A stretch of 64,000 nucleotides of DNA from Lentzea sp. NBRC 102530 (GTDB lineage: Bacteria; Actinomycetota; Actinomycetes; Mycobacteriales; Pseudonocardiaceae), in contig NZ_BSTF01000012.1 in the NCBI RefSeq assembly GCF_030269365.1, positions 186,001 to 250,000 of the forward strand. The letters are read 5' to 3'. Made by a program: the position numbers and the translations under genes. Below are positions 57,630-64,000 of the stretch, piece by piece. Each line of letters opens with the position of its first letter. The first letter of the stretch is position 1. Below the pieces are notes generated by a model. The model did not search any database. It was not told where the DNA came from and worked only from the letters and a program-made list of their open reading frames with translations.

Positions 57630-58424
57630 GTGCTCACGGTCTCCACGGTCAACGTCAACGGCCTGCGCGCCGCCGCGAAGAAGGGCTACCTCGAGTGGCT
57701 CGCGACTTCCTCCGCGGACGTCGTGTGCCTCCAAGAGGTCCGCGCGGAACCGGCCGAACTGACTCCTGAAGTCCACTCACCCGACGGCTGGCACGGCGTG
57801 TACGCCCCCTCGGTCCTGAAGGGCCGTGCGGGCGTGGGCATCCTCTCGCGCGTAGAACCGACCTCGGTGCGGGTGGGCTTCGGCACCGCCGAGTTCGAGT
57901 CGAGCGGCCGCTACGTGGAGATCGAACTCCCCGGCGTCGTCGTCGCGTCCCTGTACCTGCCGTCCGGCGACGTGGGCACCGCGAAGCAGGACGAGAAGGA
58001 CCGCTTCATGGCGGCCTTCCTCCCGTACCTCGTCTCGCTGCGAGAGAAGGCGGCCGTATCGGGCCGTGAGGTGCTCGTGTGTGGTGACTGGAACATCGCG
58101 CACCAGCAGGCAGACCTGAAGAACTGGAAGACGAACCAGAAGGAGTCCGGCTTCCTGCCGTACGAGCGGGAGTGGATGACCTCCGTCTTCGCGTCGGGCT
58201 ACCACGACGTGATGCGCGCGCTGCACCCCGACGTCACCGGTCCGTACTCGTGGTGGTCGTACCGCGGCAAGGCGTTCGACAACGACTCCGGATGGCGCAT
58301 CGACTACCAGGTGGCGACGGACGGGCTCTTGGCTCGTGCGCAGACCGCGGTGGTGGAGCGGGCCGCGACCTACGCCGAACGCTGGTCGGACCACGCTCCC
58401 GTGACGGTCACCTACTCCGACTGA
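57630..58424 (+). CDS. xth: Exodeoxyribonuclease III / AP endonuclease
   Basis: The protein has 264 aa, starting GTG 57630. EEP-superfamily motifs: TVNVNGLRAAAKKG (metal-site Asn), CLQEVRA (catalytic Glu), SLYLPSGD, GDWNIAH (Asp/Asn pair), SWWSYRG, then GWRIDYQV and the catalytic His in SDHAPV. All active-site residues are present. It cleaves DNA at abasic sites and degrades 3' ends in base-excision repair. The 3' end overlaps the convergent gene by 13 bases. Confidence 0.95.
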   Translation: MLTVSTVNVNGLRAAAKKGYLEWLATSSADVVCLQEVRAEPAELTPEVHSPDGWHGVYAPSVLKGRAGVGILSRVEPTSVRVGFGTAEFESSGRYVEIELPGVVVASLYLPSGDVGTAKQDEKDRFMAAFLPYLVSLREKAAVSGREVLVCGDWNIAHQQADLKNWKTNQKESGFLPYEREWMTSVFASGYHDVMRALHPDVTGPYSWWSYRGKAFDNDSGWRIDYQVATDGLLARAQTAVVERAATYAERWSDHAPVTVTYSD

Positions 58425-58906
58425 GGGCGGCGGCGCGTCGCCCACAGGTGCTGAATCCCGAACCCGGCCGCGCCGAGCGCCAGCAGTCCGCCGATGAGCG
58501 GCACCCCGGCCGGGTACCCGTTCTGTCCCTGGTCCGTGAACACCTCACCGGGCGCGCCGATGTCGAACGCGCGGATCGTGTCGCCCTTCTTCAGGCCCAG
58601 CGGCATGCCGCTGCGCACGTGCACGCCGGTGCGCTTCACCGTGCCGTCGTCGCTGGTGAACGTTCCGGTGCGGGTGTAGCAGCGGGTCGAGGAGCATTCC
58701 GGCAGGTCGCCGACCACGTATGTGCCGGCCGGGCCGGCGGCGAAGGCGACCTTGAGCGCTTTCGGGGCGAAGGGGATGCAGAGGATCAGGACGAGCGCGC
58801 CGACCACGATCGCGATGATCGCGATCAGGTCGTTGCGGTCCGACTCCTCCTCAGGGCTCCTGTACTCGCGCCTGTCGTTCGGCTCGGGCAGAAAACCATC
58901 GTCCAA
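58412..58906 (-). CDS. Membrane protein with two TM segments
   Basis: The protein has 164 aa if translation begins at TTG 58906, 6 bases after AGGGGG; GTG 58933 is an in-frame alternative. TM helices: LIAIIAIVVGALVLILCIPF near the N-terminus and GVPLIGGLLALGAAGFGIQHL near the C-terminus. Between them is an extracellular beta-rich domain with two Cys residues (LPECSSTRCYT). The layout is similar to DUF3592-type proteins; the family is not certain. Function is unknown. Confidence 0.65.
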   Translation of the reverse strand: MDDGFLPEPNDRREYRSPEEESDRNDLIAIIAIVVGALVLILCIPFAPKALKVAFAAGPAGTYVVGDLPECSSTRCYTRTGTFTSDDGTVKRTGVHVRSGMPLGLKKGDTIRAFDIGAPGEVFTDQGQNGYPAGVPLIGGLLALGAAGFGIQHLWATRRRPQSE

Positions 58907-59087
58907 GACACACCCCCTGTGTTGGGCAACCACGCTTCAACGTCAACCGCGAGGTGCCCGTTGCACCTACTCCGTGTGATCCAGCCCGACCAGCCTTTAT
59001 CGCTCCCGTCGCCCACCTGACGGCTCGATTCACCCTGCCCGTTCCCCGAATATGAAGACGATTCAGTACTCGAATCGAGGGGGCGGC

Positions 59088-60746
59088 ATGGCAGGGCTGC
59101 GGCGACGGTCTTTCCTGATGGCGATGGGTGTGGGCGCGGCGGGCGTGCCGTTGCTCCCGGGCCAAGCGTTTGCGGACACGACGGGCACCACGCTCGACAC
59201 GACGGCCACACCCATCGGCACCAGCGGTTATCGCCGACTGCAGGCAGGGCCTGGCTGGCCGGCGGTCGTCCGGAACGATCTCGTCACGGCCAAGGTGAAC
59301 CGCGAGGCCCGGCGCAGTGCGTTGACCAGCTTCGTGCAGTTCAGCGACATGCACATCTGCGACGCCCAGAGCCCGCTCCGGTTCGAGTACCTGCACCCGA
59401 TCATGGGGTCCAGCGCGCACCGGCCGCAGGAAGCGCTCACGACGCAGGGCTCGACGAGCCTCGTGCGGAGGGTCAACGCGGTCCGCAACGGTCCGCTCAC
59501 CGGCAGGCCGTTCGACTTCCTCATGACGACCGGCGACAACACCGACAACCACGAGAACGTCGAGCTCGACTGGTACCTCACGGTCCTCAACGGCGGCACC
59601 ATCACGCCCAACACCGGCGACAGCCGCTACGAAGGCGTGCAGAACGCGGGCATCAGCACGTTCTGGCAGCCCGGCCTGAGCGGCGCCGACGACTACAAAG
59701 CCGCAGGATTCCCACAGCTCGACGGCCTGTTGGACGCGGCGGCCCGCAGCTTCACGAGCCCCGGCCTGACCATCCCGTGGTACTCGACGATCGGCAACCA
59801 CGACGACAGCGTCGTCGGCGCGCTGCCGGACGGGCTGCTGGACAGCTGGTACACCGGCGGCAAGAAGATCGTCGGTTTCGGCGACCCCGTGCAGAACGCC
59901 AAGGTCGCCAAGGCGTTCAACGACCCCGCGGCCATCCCGGAAGCGATGGCCATCCTGGCCGGAGGCGGCGTCGTCCGCACCGTGACGCCGGACAGCAGGC
60001 GACGGCTGTTCAACACCGGTGAGTTCGTGCGCAAGCATTTGCCGACGGGCGGTCACGGTTACACGGACGCCAACGCCGATGGCGTGGACGTCTTCTACAC
60101 GTTCCGGATGGCGCCCGGTGTCACGGGCATCAGCATGGACACCACGAACCTCGCAGGCTTCTCCACGGGCTCCATCGGGTTGCACCAGCTCAACTGGATC
60201 GAGCGGACCCTCAAGCGCAACAGTTCGCTCTACTACGACTGGCTCGGGCTGCCGCAGCGGCAGAACGTCACGGACGAGCTGTTCGTGCTGTTCAGCCACC
60301 ACACGAGCAGCACGATGGGCAACGTCCTGCCGGACCGCCGGCGGCCGCTGGACCCGCGCATGACCGGCGACGCGCTCGTGAACCTGCTGCACCGCTTCCC
60401 GAACGTCCTGGCGTGGGTCAACGGCCACACGCACCGCAACGTCATCACGCCGCACCGGCACAACACGCCGTCCCGCGGCTTCTGGGAGATCAACACGGCC
60501 GCGCACGTCGACTACCCGCAGCACGCCCGCGTCATCGAGATCGCGGACAACGGTGACGGCACGTTGTCGCTGTTCACGACCTTGCTCGAAGCCGACGCGC
60601 CTTACCAGGTCGACTACGACGACCGCAGTGACACGGCCCTGGCCAGCCTATGCCGCGAGTTCACCTACAACGACATCCACTCGCGCACGAACCCCCTGGG
60701 CACACCGCTGGACCGGAACACGGAACTGCTGGTCTCCGTGCGCTGA
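59088..60746 (+). CDS. Tat-exported metallophosphoesterase (TIGR03767-like)
   Basis: The protein has 552 aa from ATG 59088, after GAGGGGG; ATG 59052 upstream lacks such a site. The twin-arginine signal is GLRRRSFLMAMGVGAAG, with cleavage after AFA. Metallophosphoesterase motifs occur in order: FVQFSDMHICD (DxH), TTGDNTDNHEN (GDxxD), STIGNHDD (GNHD), LFSHHTSS and WVNGHTHRN (GHxH). The length and the actinobacterial distribution agree with the TIGR03767 family. It is a secreted or wall-associated phosphatase of unknown substrate; a role in phosphate acquisition is possible, but no PHO box is recognised. Confidence 0.9.
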   Translation: MAGLRRRSFLMAMGVGAAGVPLLPGQAFADTTGTTLDTTATPIGTSGYRRLQAGPGWPAVVRNDLVTAKVNREARRSALTSFVQFSDMHICDAQSPLRFEYLHPIMGSSAHRPQEALTTQGSTSLVRRVNAVRNGPLTGRPFDFLMTTGDNTDNHENVELDWYLTVLNGGTITPNTGDSRYEGVQNAGISTFWQPGLSGADDYKAAGFPQLDGLLDAAARSFTSPGLTIPWYSTIGNHDDSVVGALPDGLLDSWYTGGKKIVGFGDPVQNAKVAKAFNDPAAIPEAMAILAGGGVVRTVTPDSRRRLFNTGEFVRKHLPTGGHGYTDANADGVDVFYTFRMAPGVTGISMDTTNLAGFSTGSIGLHQLNWIERTLKRNSSLYYDWLGLPQRQNVTDELFVLFSHHTSSTMGNVLPDRRRPLDPRMTGDALVNLLHRFPNVLAWVNGHTHRNVITPHRHNTPSRGFWEINTAAHVDYPQHARVIEIADNGDGTLSLFTTLLEADAPYQVDYDDRSDTALASLCREFTYNDIHSRTNPLGTPLDRNTELLVSVR

Positions 60747-60809
60747 CAGTGGGATGTCCCACACCCGGGTCGCGGTGATCAGGAATTTCAGCGGCCTAAG
60801 GTCGTTGAC

Positions 60810-63332
60810 GTGGCAGTGGACATCTCGCTAACCCCACCGCAGTCCCGTCCGAGCGCGGCGGCCATGAGGCGTGCGCTGCGCCGGGCCTCCGACGGTGCCG
60901 TGCTCGACGCGACGGAAGCCGCCGTGTTGTTGCACGCTCGCGAGGACGACCTGGACGCGCTGCTGACAGCCGCGGGCAAGGTGCGGGACGCGCACCTGCT
61001 CGCGGAGGGACGGCCGGGGGTGGTCACGTACAGCCGGTCGGTGTTCATCCCGCTGACCAGGCTGTGCCGCGACCGGTGCCACTACTGCACGTTCGCGACC
61101 GTGCCGCACAAGGTGCCCGCCGCGTTCCTGGAACGCGACGAGGTGCTGGCGATCGCGCGCGCCGGTGCCGCGCAGGGCTGCAAGGAAGCGCTGTTCACCC
61201 TCGGCGACCGGCCGGAGGACCGCTGGCCCGCCGCCAAGGAGTGGCTGGAGGCGCGCGGCTACGAGTCCACTTTGGACTACGTGCGGGCGAGCGCCATCGC
61301 CGTGCTCGAGGAGACCGGCCTGCTGCCGCACCTCAACCCCGGCGTGCTGAGCTGGGAGGAGCTGACGCGGCTGCGGCCCGTCGCGTCCAGCATGGGCATG
61401 ATGCTGGAGACCACGGCCGAGCGGCTGTGGAGCGAGAAGGGCGGCCCGCACTACGGCAGCCCCGACAAGGACCCCGCGGTCCGGTTGCGCGTCCTGACCG
61501 ACGCCGGGCGCGTGAACGTCCCGTTCACCACCGGGATCCTCATCGGCATCGGGGAGACCATCGCGGAGCGCGCCGAGTCGCTGCTCGCGATGCGTCAAGT
61601 CGCGAAGCAGTACGGCCACATCCAGGAAGTCATCATCCAGAACTTCCGCGCCAAGCCGGACACGGCGATGCGCGGCATGCCCGACGCCGACCTGACCGAA
61701 CTCGCGGCGACCATCGCCGTCGCCCGCCTGGTGATGCCGTCGACGGTGAGCGTGCAGGCGCCGCCGAACCTCGTGGGCGGCGAGTTCGGCCTCATGCTGC
61801 GCGCGGGCGTCGACGACTGGGGCGGCGTCTCGCCGATCACGCCGGACCACGTGAACCCCGAGAAGCCGTGGCCCCAGGTCGACCAGCTCGCCGACATCAC
61901 CGAGCAGGCCGGTTTCTCCTTGCAGGAGAGGCTGAACGTCTACCCGCGCTACGTCCGCGCGGCGGCCGGGCAGTGGATCGACACGAGGCTCACGGCTCAC
62001 GTTTCCGCGCTGGCACTGGAAAGCGGCCTCGCGAACCCGGACGCTGCCGTCGAGGGGCGCGAGTGGCAGGAACCGGACGGCGGCCTCGACACGTACGGGC
62101 GCGCGGATCTCAACACCGCGATCGACACCGAGGGCCGCACGAGCGACCGCCGCGGTGACTTCGACGAGGTCTACGGCGACTGGGACGAGCTGAAGATCCC
62201 CGTTGCGCCCCAACGTCTTTCCGAGGACGTCCAACGTGGACTGAAGATCGCGGCGAACGACCCCGCGTCGTTGCTCGACGACACCGACGCCGCGATGGCG
62301 CTGCTGACGGCCGACGGCGACGCGCTCGAGACCATGGTGAAGCTCGCCGACGACCTGCGCCGCGAGGTGGTGGGCGACGACGTCACGTACGTCGTCAACC
62401 GCAACATCAACTTCTCCAACGTCTGCTACGTCGGCTGCCGCTTCTGCGCGTTCGCCCAACGTGAACGGGACGCGGACGCTTTCAGGTTGAGCGCGGAGGA
62501 GGTCGCCGACCGCGCGCAGGAGGCGTGGGACGACGGCGCCACCGAGGTCTGCATGCAGGGCGGCATCGACCCCAAGCTGCCGGTGACCTACTACGCCGAC
62601 GTCGTGCGCGCGATCAAGAAGCGCATCCCGGGGATGCACGTGCACGCGTTCAGCCCGATGGAGATCGTCTCCGCCGCCGCGAAGGCGGGCGTGAGCGTCC
62701 GCGAGTGGCTCACCGAGCTGAAGGAGGCCGGGCTCGACACGATCCCCGGCACGGCGGCCGAGATCCTCGACGACGACGTCCGGTGGGTGCTCACCAAGGG
62801 CAAACTGCCGACCGCGACCTGGCTCGACGTCGTCGGCACCGCCCACGAGCTGGGCATTCGTTCGTCCAGCACGATGATGTACGGCCACGTCGACCACCCC
62901 GGCCACTGGCTCACGCACTTCCGCGTGCTCGCGCGGCTGCAGGACCGCACCGGCGGGCTCACCGAGTTCGTCGCGCTGCCGTTCGTGCACCGCAACGCCC
63001 CGATCTACCTGGCGGGCGTCGCCCGTCCCGGCCCGAGTCGTCGAGACAACCGGGCGGTCCACGCGTTCGCACGCCTGGCGTTGCACGGCCGCGTCGACAA
63101 CATCCAGTGCTCGTGGGTGAAGCTCGGCGACGAGGGCACCGCGGAGATCCTCAACGGCGGTGCGAACGACATCGGCGGCACGTTGATGGAGGAGACCATC
63201 AGTCGCATGGCCGGGTCCGAACACGGGTCGGCGCGCACTGTGAGTGAGCTTGAGACCCTGGCATCACTAGCAGGGCGTAACGCGCGTCAGCGGACTACGA
63301 CATATGGGCGAGTGCGAACCGATCATCAGTGA
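60810..63332 (+). CDS. fbiC: FO synthase, fused CofG-CofH (F420 biosynthesis)
   Basis: This radical-SAM enzyme makes the deazaflavin chromophore FO from tyrosine and a flavin precursor. It has 840 aa, the size of actinobacterial FbiC. Two radical-SAM domains are present: the CofG-like half with CRDRCHYC (Cys 86, 90, 93) and the CofH-like half with CYVGCRFC (Cys 539, 543, 546). The GTG start is at 60810. Both clusters are intact, so the organism should make F420. The Ddn-like gene at 44.4 kb is a probable user. It is monocistronic here; a small hairpin follows. Confidence 0.98.
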   Translation: MAVDISLTPPQSRPSAAAMRRALRRASDGAVLDATEAAVLLHAREDDLDALLTAAGKVRDAHLLAEGRPGVVTYSRSVFIPLTRLCRDRCHYCTFATVPHKVPAAFLERDEVLAIARAGAAQGCKEALFTLGDRPEDRWPAAKEWLEARGYESTLDYVRASAIAVLEETGLLPHLNPGVLSWEELTRLRPVASSMGMMLETTAERLWSEKGGPHYGSPDKDPAVRLRVLTDAGRVNVPFTTGILIGIGETIAERAESLLAMRQVAKQYGHIQEVIIQNFRAKPDTAMRGMPDADLTELAATIAVARLVMPSTVSVQAPPNLVGGEFGLMLRAGVDDWGGVSPITPDHVNPEKPWPQVDQLADITEQAGFSLQERLNVYPRYVRAAAGQWIDTRLTAHVSALALESGLANPDAAVEGREWQEPDGGLDTYGRADLNTAIDTEGRTSDRRGDFDEVYGDWDELKIPVAPQRLSEDVQRGLKIAANDPASLLDDTDAAMALLTADGDALETMVKLADDLRREVVGDDVTYVVNRNINFSNVCYVGCRFCAFAQRERDADAFRLSAEEVADRAQEAWDDGATEVCMQGGIDPKLPVTYYADVVRAIKKRIPGMHVHAFSPMEIVSAAAKAGVSVREWLTELKEAGLDTIPGTAAEILDDDVRWVLTKGKLPTATWLDVVGTAHELGIRSSSTMMYGHVDHPGHWLTHFRVLARLQDRTGGLTEFVALPFVHRNAPIYLAGVARPGPSRRDNRAVHAFARLALHGRVDNIQCSWVKLGDEGTAEILNGGANDIGGTLMEETISRMAGSEHGSARTVSELETLASLAGRNARQRTTTYGRVRTDHQ

Positions 63333-63360
63333 CCGATAGTCTGAATCGGCGCGCAGAGAC

Positions 63361-63379
63361 GCTACCGGTGTTCGGTAGC
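63361..63379 (+). terminator. Small hairpin after fbiC
   Basis: GCTACCG pairs with CGGTAGC, loop GTGTT, 28 bases after the fbiC stop. No T-run follows, so termination is not certain. The rest of 63333-63447 shows no gene. Confidence 0.4.
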
Positions 63380-63447
63380 TTGGCGGCCATTCAGTCAGCG
63401 AGGTTCACCCGTTCCGGGGGGATCTGTGCCATGGGGAGGCTCGGCAA

Positions 63448-63648
63448 GTGCAGGGCATGAGTCTTGTAGTGAGCGCTGCGGTCGAGAGCAGCATGACCGG
63501 CACGGCTGCCGGTCCCGTGGGCCTGGTCGCCGTCGCGGCCGGCGTCGGTGGTCTGGTGTACGGCCTGGTCAAGCGGCGCAAGCCGGCCCCGGTCATCGCG
63601 GCCAACCAGCGCATCGACCTGGGTCAGCAAGACACCACGCAGAACTGA
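63448..63648 (+). CDS. One-TM microprotein upstream of trpS
   Basis: The protein has 66 aa from GTG 63448, about 8 bases after GGGGAGG (63433-63439). A hydrophobic segment lies at about 22-40 (GPVGLVAVAAGVGGLVYGLV) followed by KRRK, so the C-terminus (about 25 polar residues) is cytoplasmic by the positive-inside rule. No family is recognised. It lies 28 bases before trpS on the same strand. Confidence 0.6.
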   Translation: MQGMSLVVSAAVESSMTGTAAGPVGLVAVAAGVGGLVYGLVKRRKPAPVIAANQRIDLGQQDTTQN

Positions 63649-63676
63649 TCGACCCTGGTCTGAGAAGATTTCTCCC

Positions 63677-64000
63677 GTGTCCACGGAGAACGCCCCCGCA
63701 GAGCCCGTCAAGCGCCCTCGCGTCCTGTCCGGCATCCAGCCGACGGCCGGGTCGTTCCACCTCGGCAACTACCTGGGTGCGGTGCGGCAGTGGGTGGCCC
63801 TGCAGGAAGCGCACGACGCGTTCTACTGCGTCGTCGACCTGCACGCGATCACCGTGGAGCAGGACCCGAAGACCCTGAGGCAGAACACCCGCGTCTCGGC
63901 GGCACAGCTGCTCGCGCTGGGCATCGACCCGGACCGGGCGACCCTGTTCGTGCAGTCACACGTCCCGGAGCACGCCCAGCTCGGCTGGGTCATGCAGTGC
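63677..64000 (+). CDS. trpS: Tryptophanyl-tRNA synthetase (5' part; cut by window edge)
   Basis: GTG 63677 opens a frame that is still open at the window end (108 codons visible of an expected ~330-340). The N-terminus has RVLSGIQPTAGSFHLGNYLGAVRQW with the class I HIGH-type motif HLGN, then FYCVVDLHAIT and TLFVQSHVPEHAQLGWVMQC, typical of bacterial TrpRS. It charges tRNA-Trp. The gene is truncated only by the window; nothing suggests a broken gene. Confidence 0.95.
   Translation, partial: MSTENAPAEPVKRPRVLSGIQPTAGSFHLGNYLGAVRQWVALQEAHDAFYCVVDLHAITVEQDPKTLRQNTRVSAAQLLALGIDPDRATLFVQSHVPEHAQLGWVMQC

Noticed and set aside
57630..58424. Possible defence link of exonuclease III
   Set aside because: All motifs are those of a standard repair enzyme in a core context.
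1..64000. Search for CRISPR arrays, insertion sequences, integrases and prophage genes
   Set aside because: No regular repeat-spacer array and no transposase or integrase motifs were seen; the island borders at 30 and 41-43 kb show no obvious direct repeats by eye.

Overview
This window is high-GC actinobacterial chromosome, most likely Pseudonocardiaceae (a Lentzea/Saccharothrix/Amycolatopsis-type genome; this placement is inference). The evidence is the base composition, frequent GTG starts, 4-base ATGA/GTGA gene overlaps, an actinobacterial LexA box, F420 biosynthesis (fbiC) with a Ddn-like F420 protein, and mycobacterium-like gene orders (34 kDa antigen-like gene, perM, purN, purH; folD next to a DUF3017 gene). 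Most of the window is ordinary core genome. The accessory parts are a small tRNA array at 14.4 kb, a TNT-toxin gene at 18.3 kb and a restriction-modification island at 30-41 kb.

Layout. 0-4.8 kb: DUF5336-like membrane protein, perM-like gene with a long acidic tail, then purN-purH; purN appears to start at CTG. 4.8-6.1 kb: two tandem paralogous single-TM proteins on the minus strand. 6.2-12.1 kb: SOS mutasome imuA'-imuB-(micro-ORF)-dnaE2 behind a perfect LexA box. 12.2-14.4 kb: secreted repeat protein. 14.4-14.7 kb: three closely packed, atypical tRNAs (Arg-ACG, Pro-TGG, Asn-GTT) on the minus strand. 14.9-16.1 kb: DHFR-like reductase and divergent TetR around a 40-bp dyad. 16.1-18.2 kb: YdcZ-type transporter, folD and a DUF3017 gene. 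18.3-21.7 kb: a large TNT-domain protein whose N-terminus looks like a YezG/DUF600 immunity domain, convergent with a pentapeptide-repeat protein. 21.8-29.9 kb: mdh, an IMPase-family protein, a DUF1918 protein, a lipoprotein, a three-gene ABC-2 exporter, a membrane Ser/Thr kinase, a secreted phytase-like protein and an HhH-GPD repair protein.

30.0-41.0 kb, read right to left on the minus strand: an HTH/N6-methylase with an S-like C-terminus, then hsdM, hsdS, a roughly 580-bp gap, hsdR, and a soluble Ser/Thr kinase with a TPR-like tail that begins 3 bp after hsdR. A SigD/ShbA-like sigma factor gene diverges from this set. To its right are an unassigned intergenic stretch with four consecutive hairpins, a DnaJ-TM-NERD protein and a tRNA-like gene whose anticodon loop lacks U33. 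This island holds the most likely candidate for an unusual system: a type I restriction operon that carries its own kinase and a second methylase.

43-54 kb: MmcQ/YjbR and Cys-rich proteins; a TetR/Ddn-like pair around a dyad; a quinone-oxidoreductase operon bracketed by two related TetR genes; a possible Tat-PHP protein/unknown/PRPP-synthetase operon; a YdjM-like membrane protein; an SDR; and icd with a strong terminator. 54-64 kb: LAL-type regulator, secreted DUF5666-like protein, exonuclease III, Tat-exported metallophosphoesterase, fbiC, a one-TM microprotein and the 5' end of trpS, which is cut by the window edge.

Coordinates and starts were read by eye. Domain calls rest on motif recognition, not on database searches.
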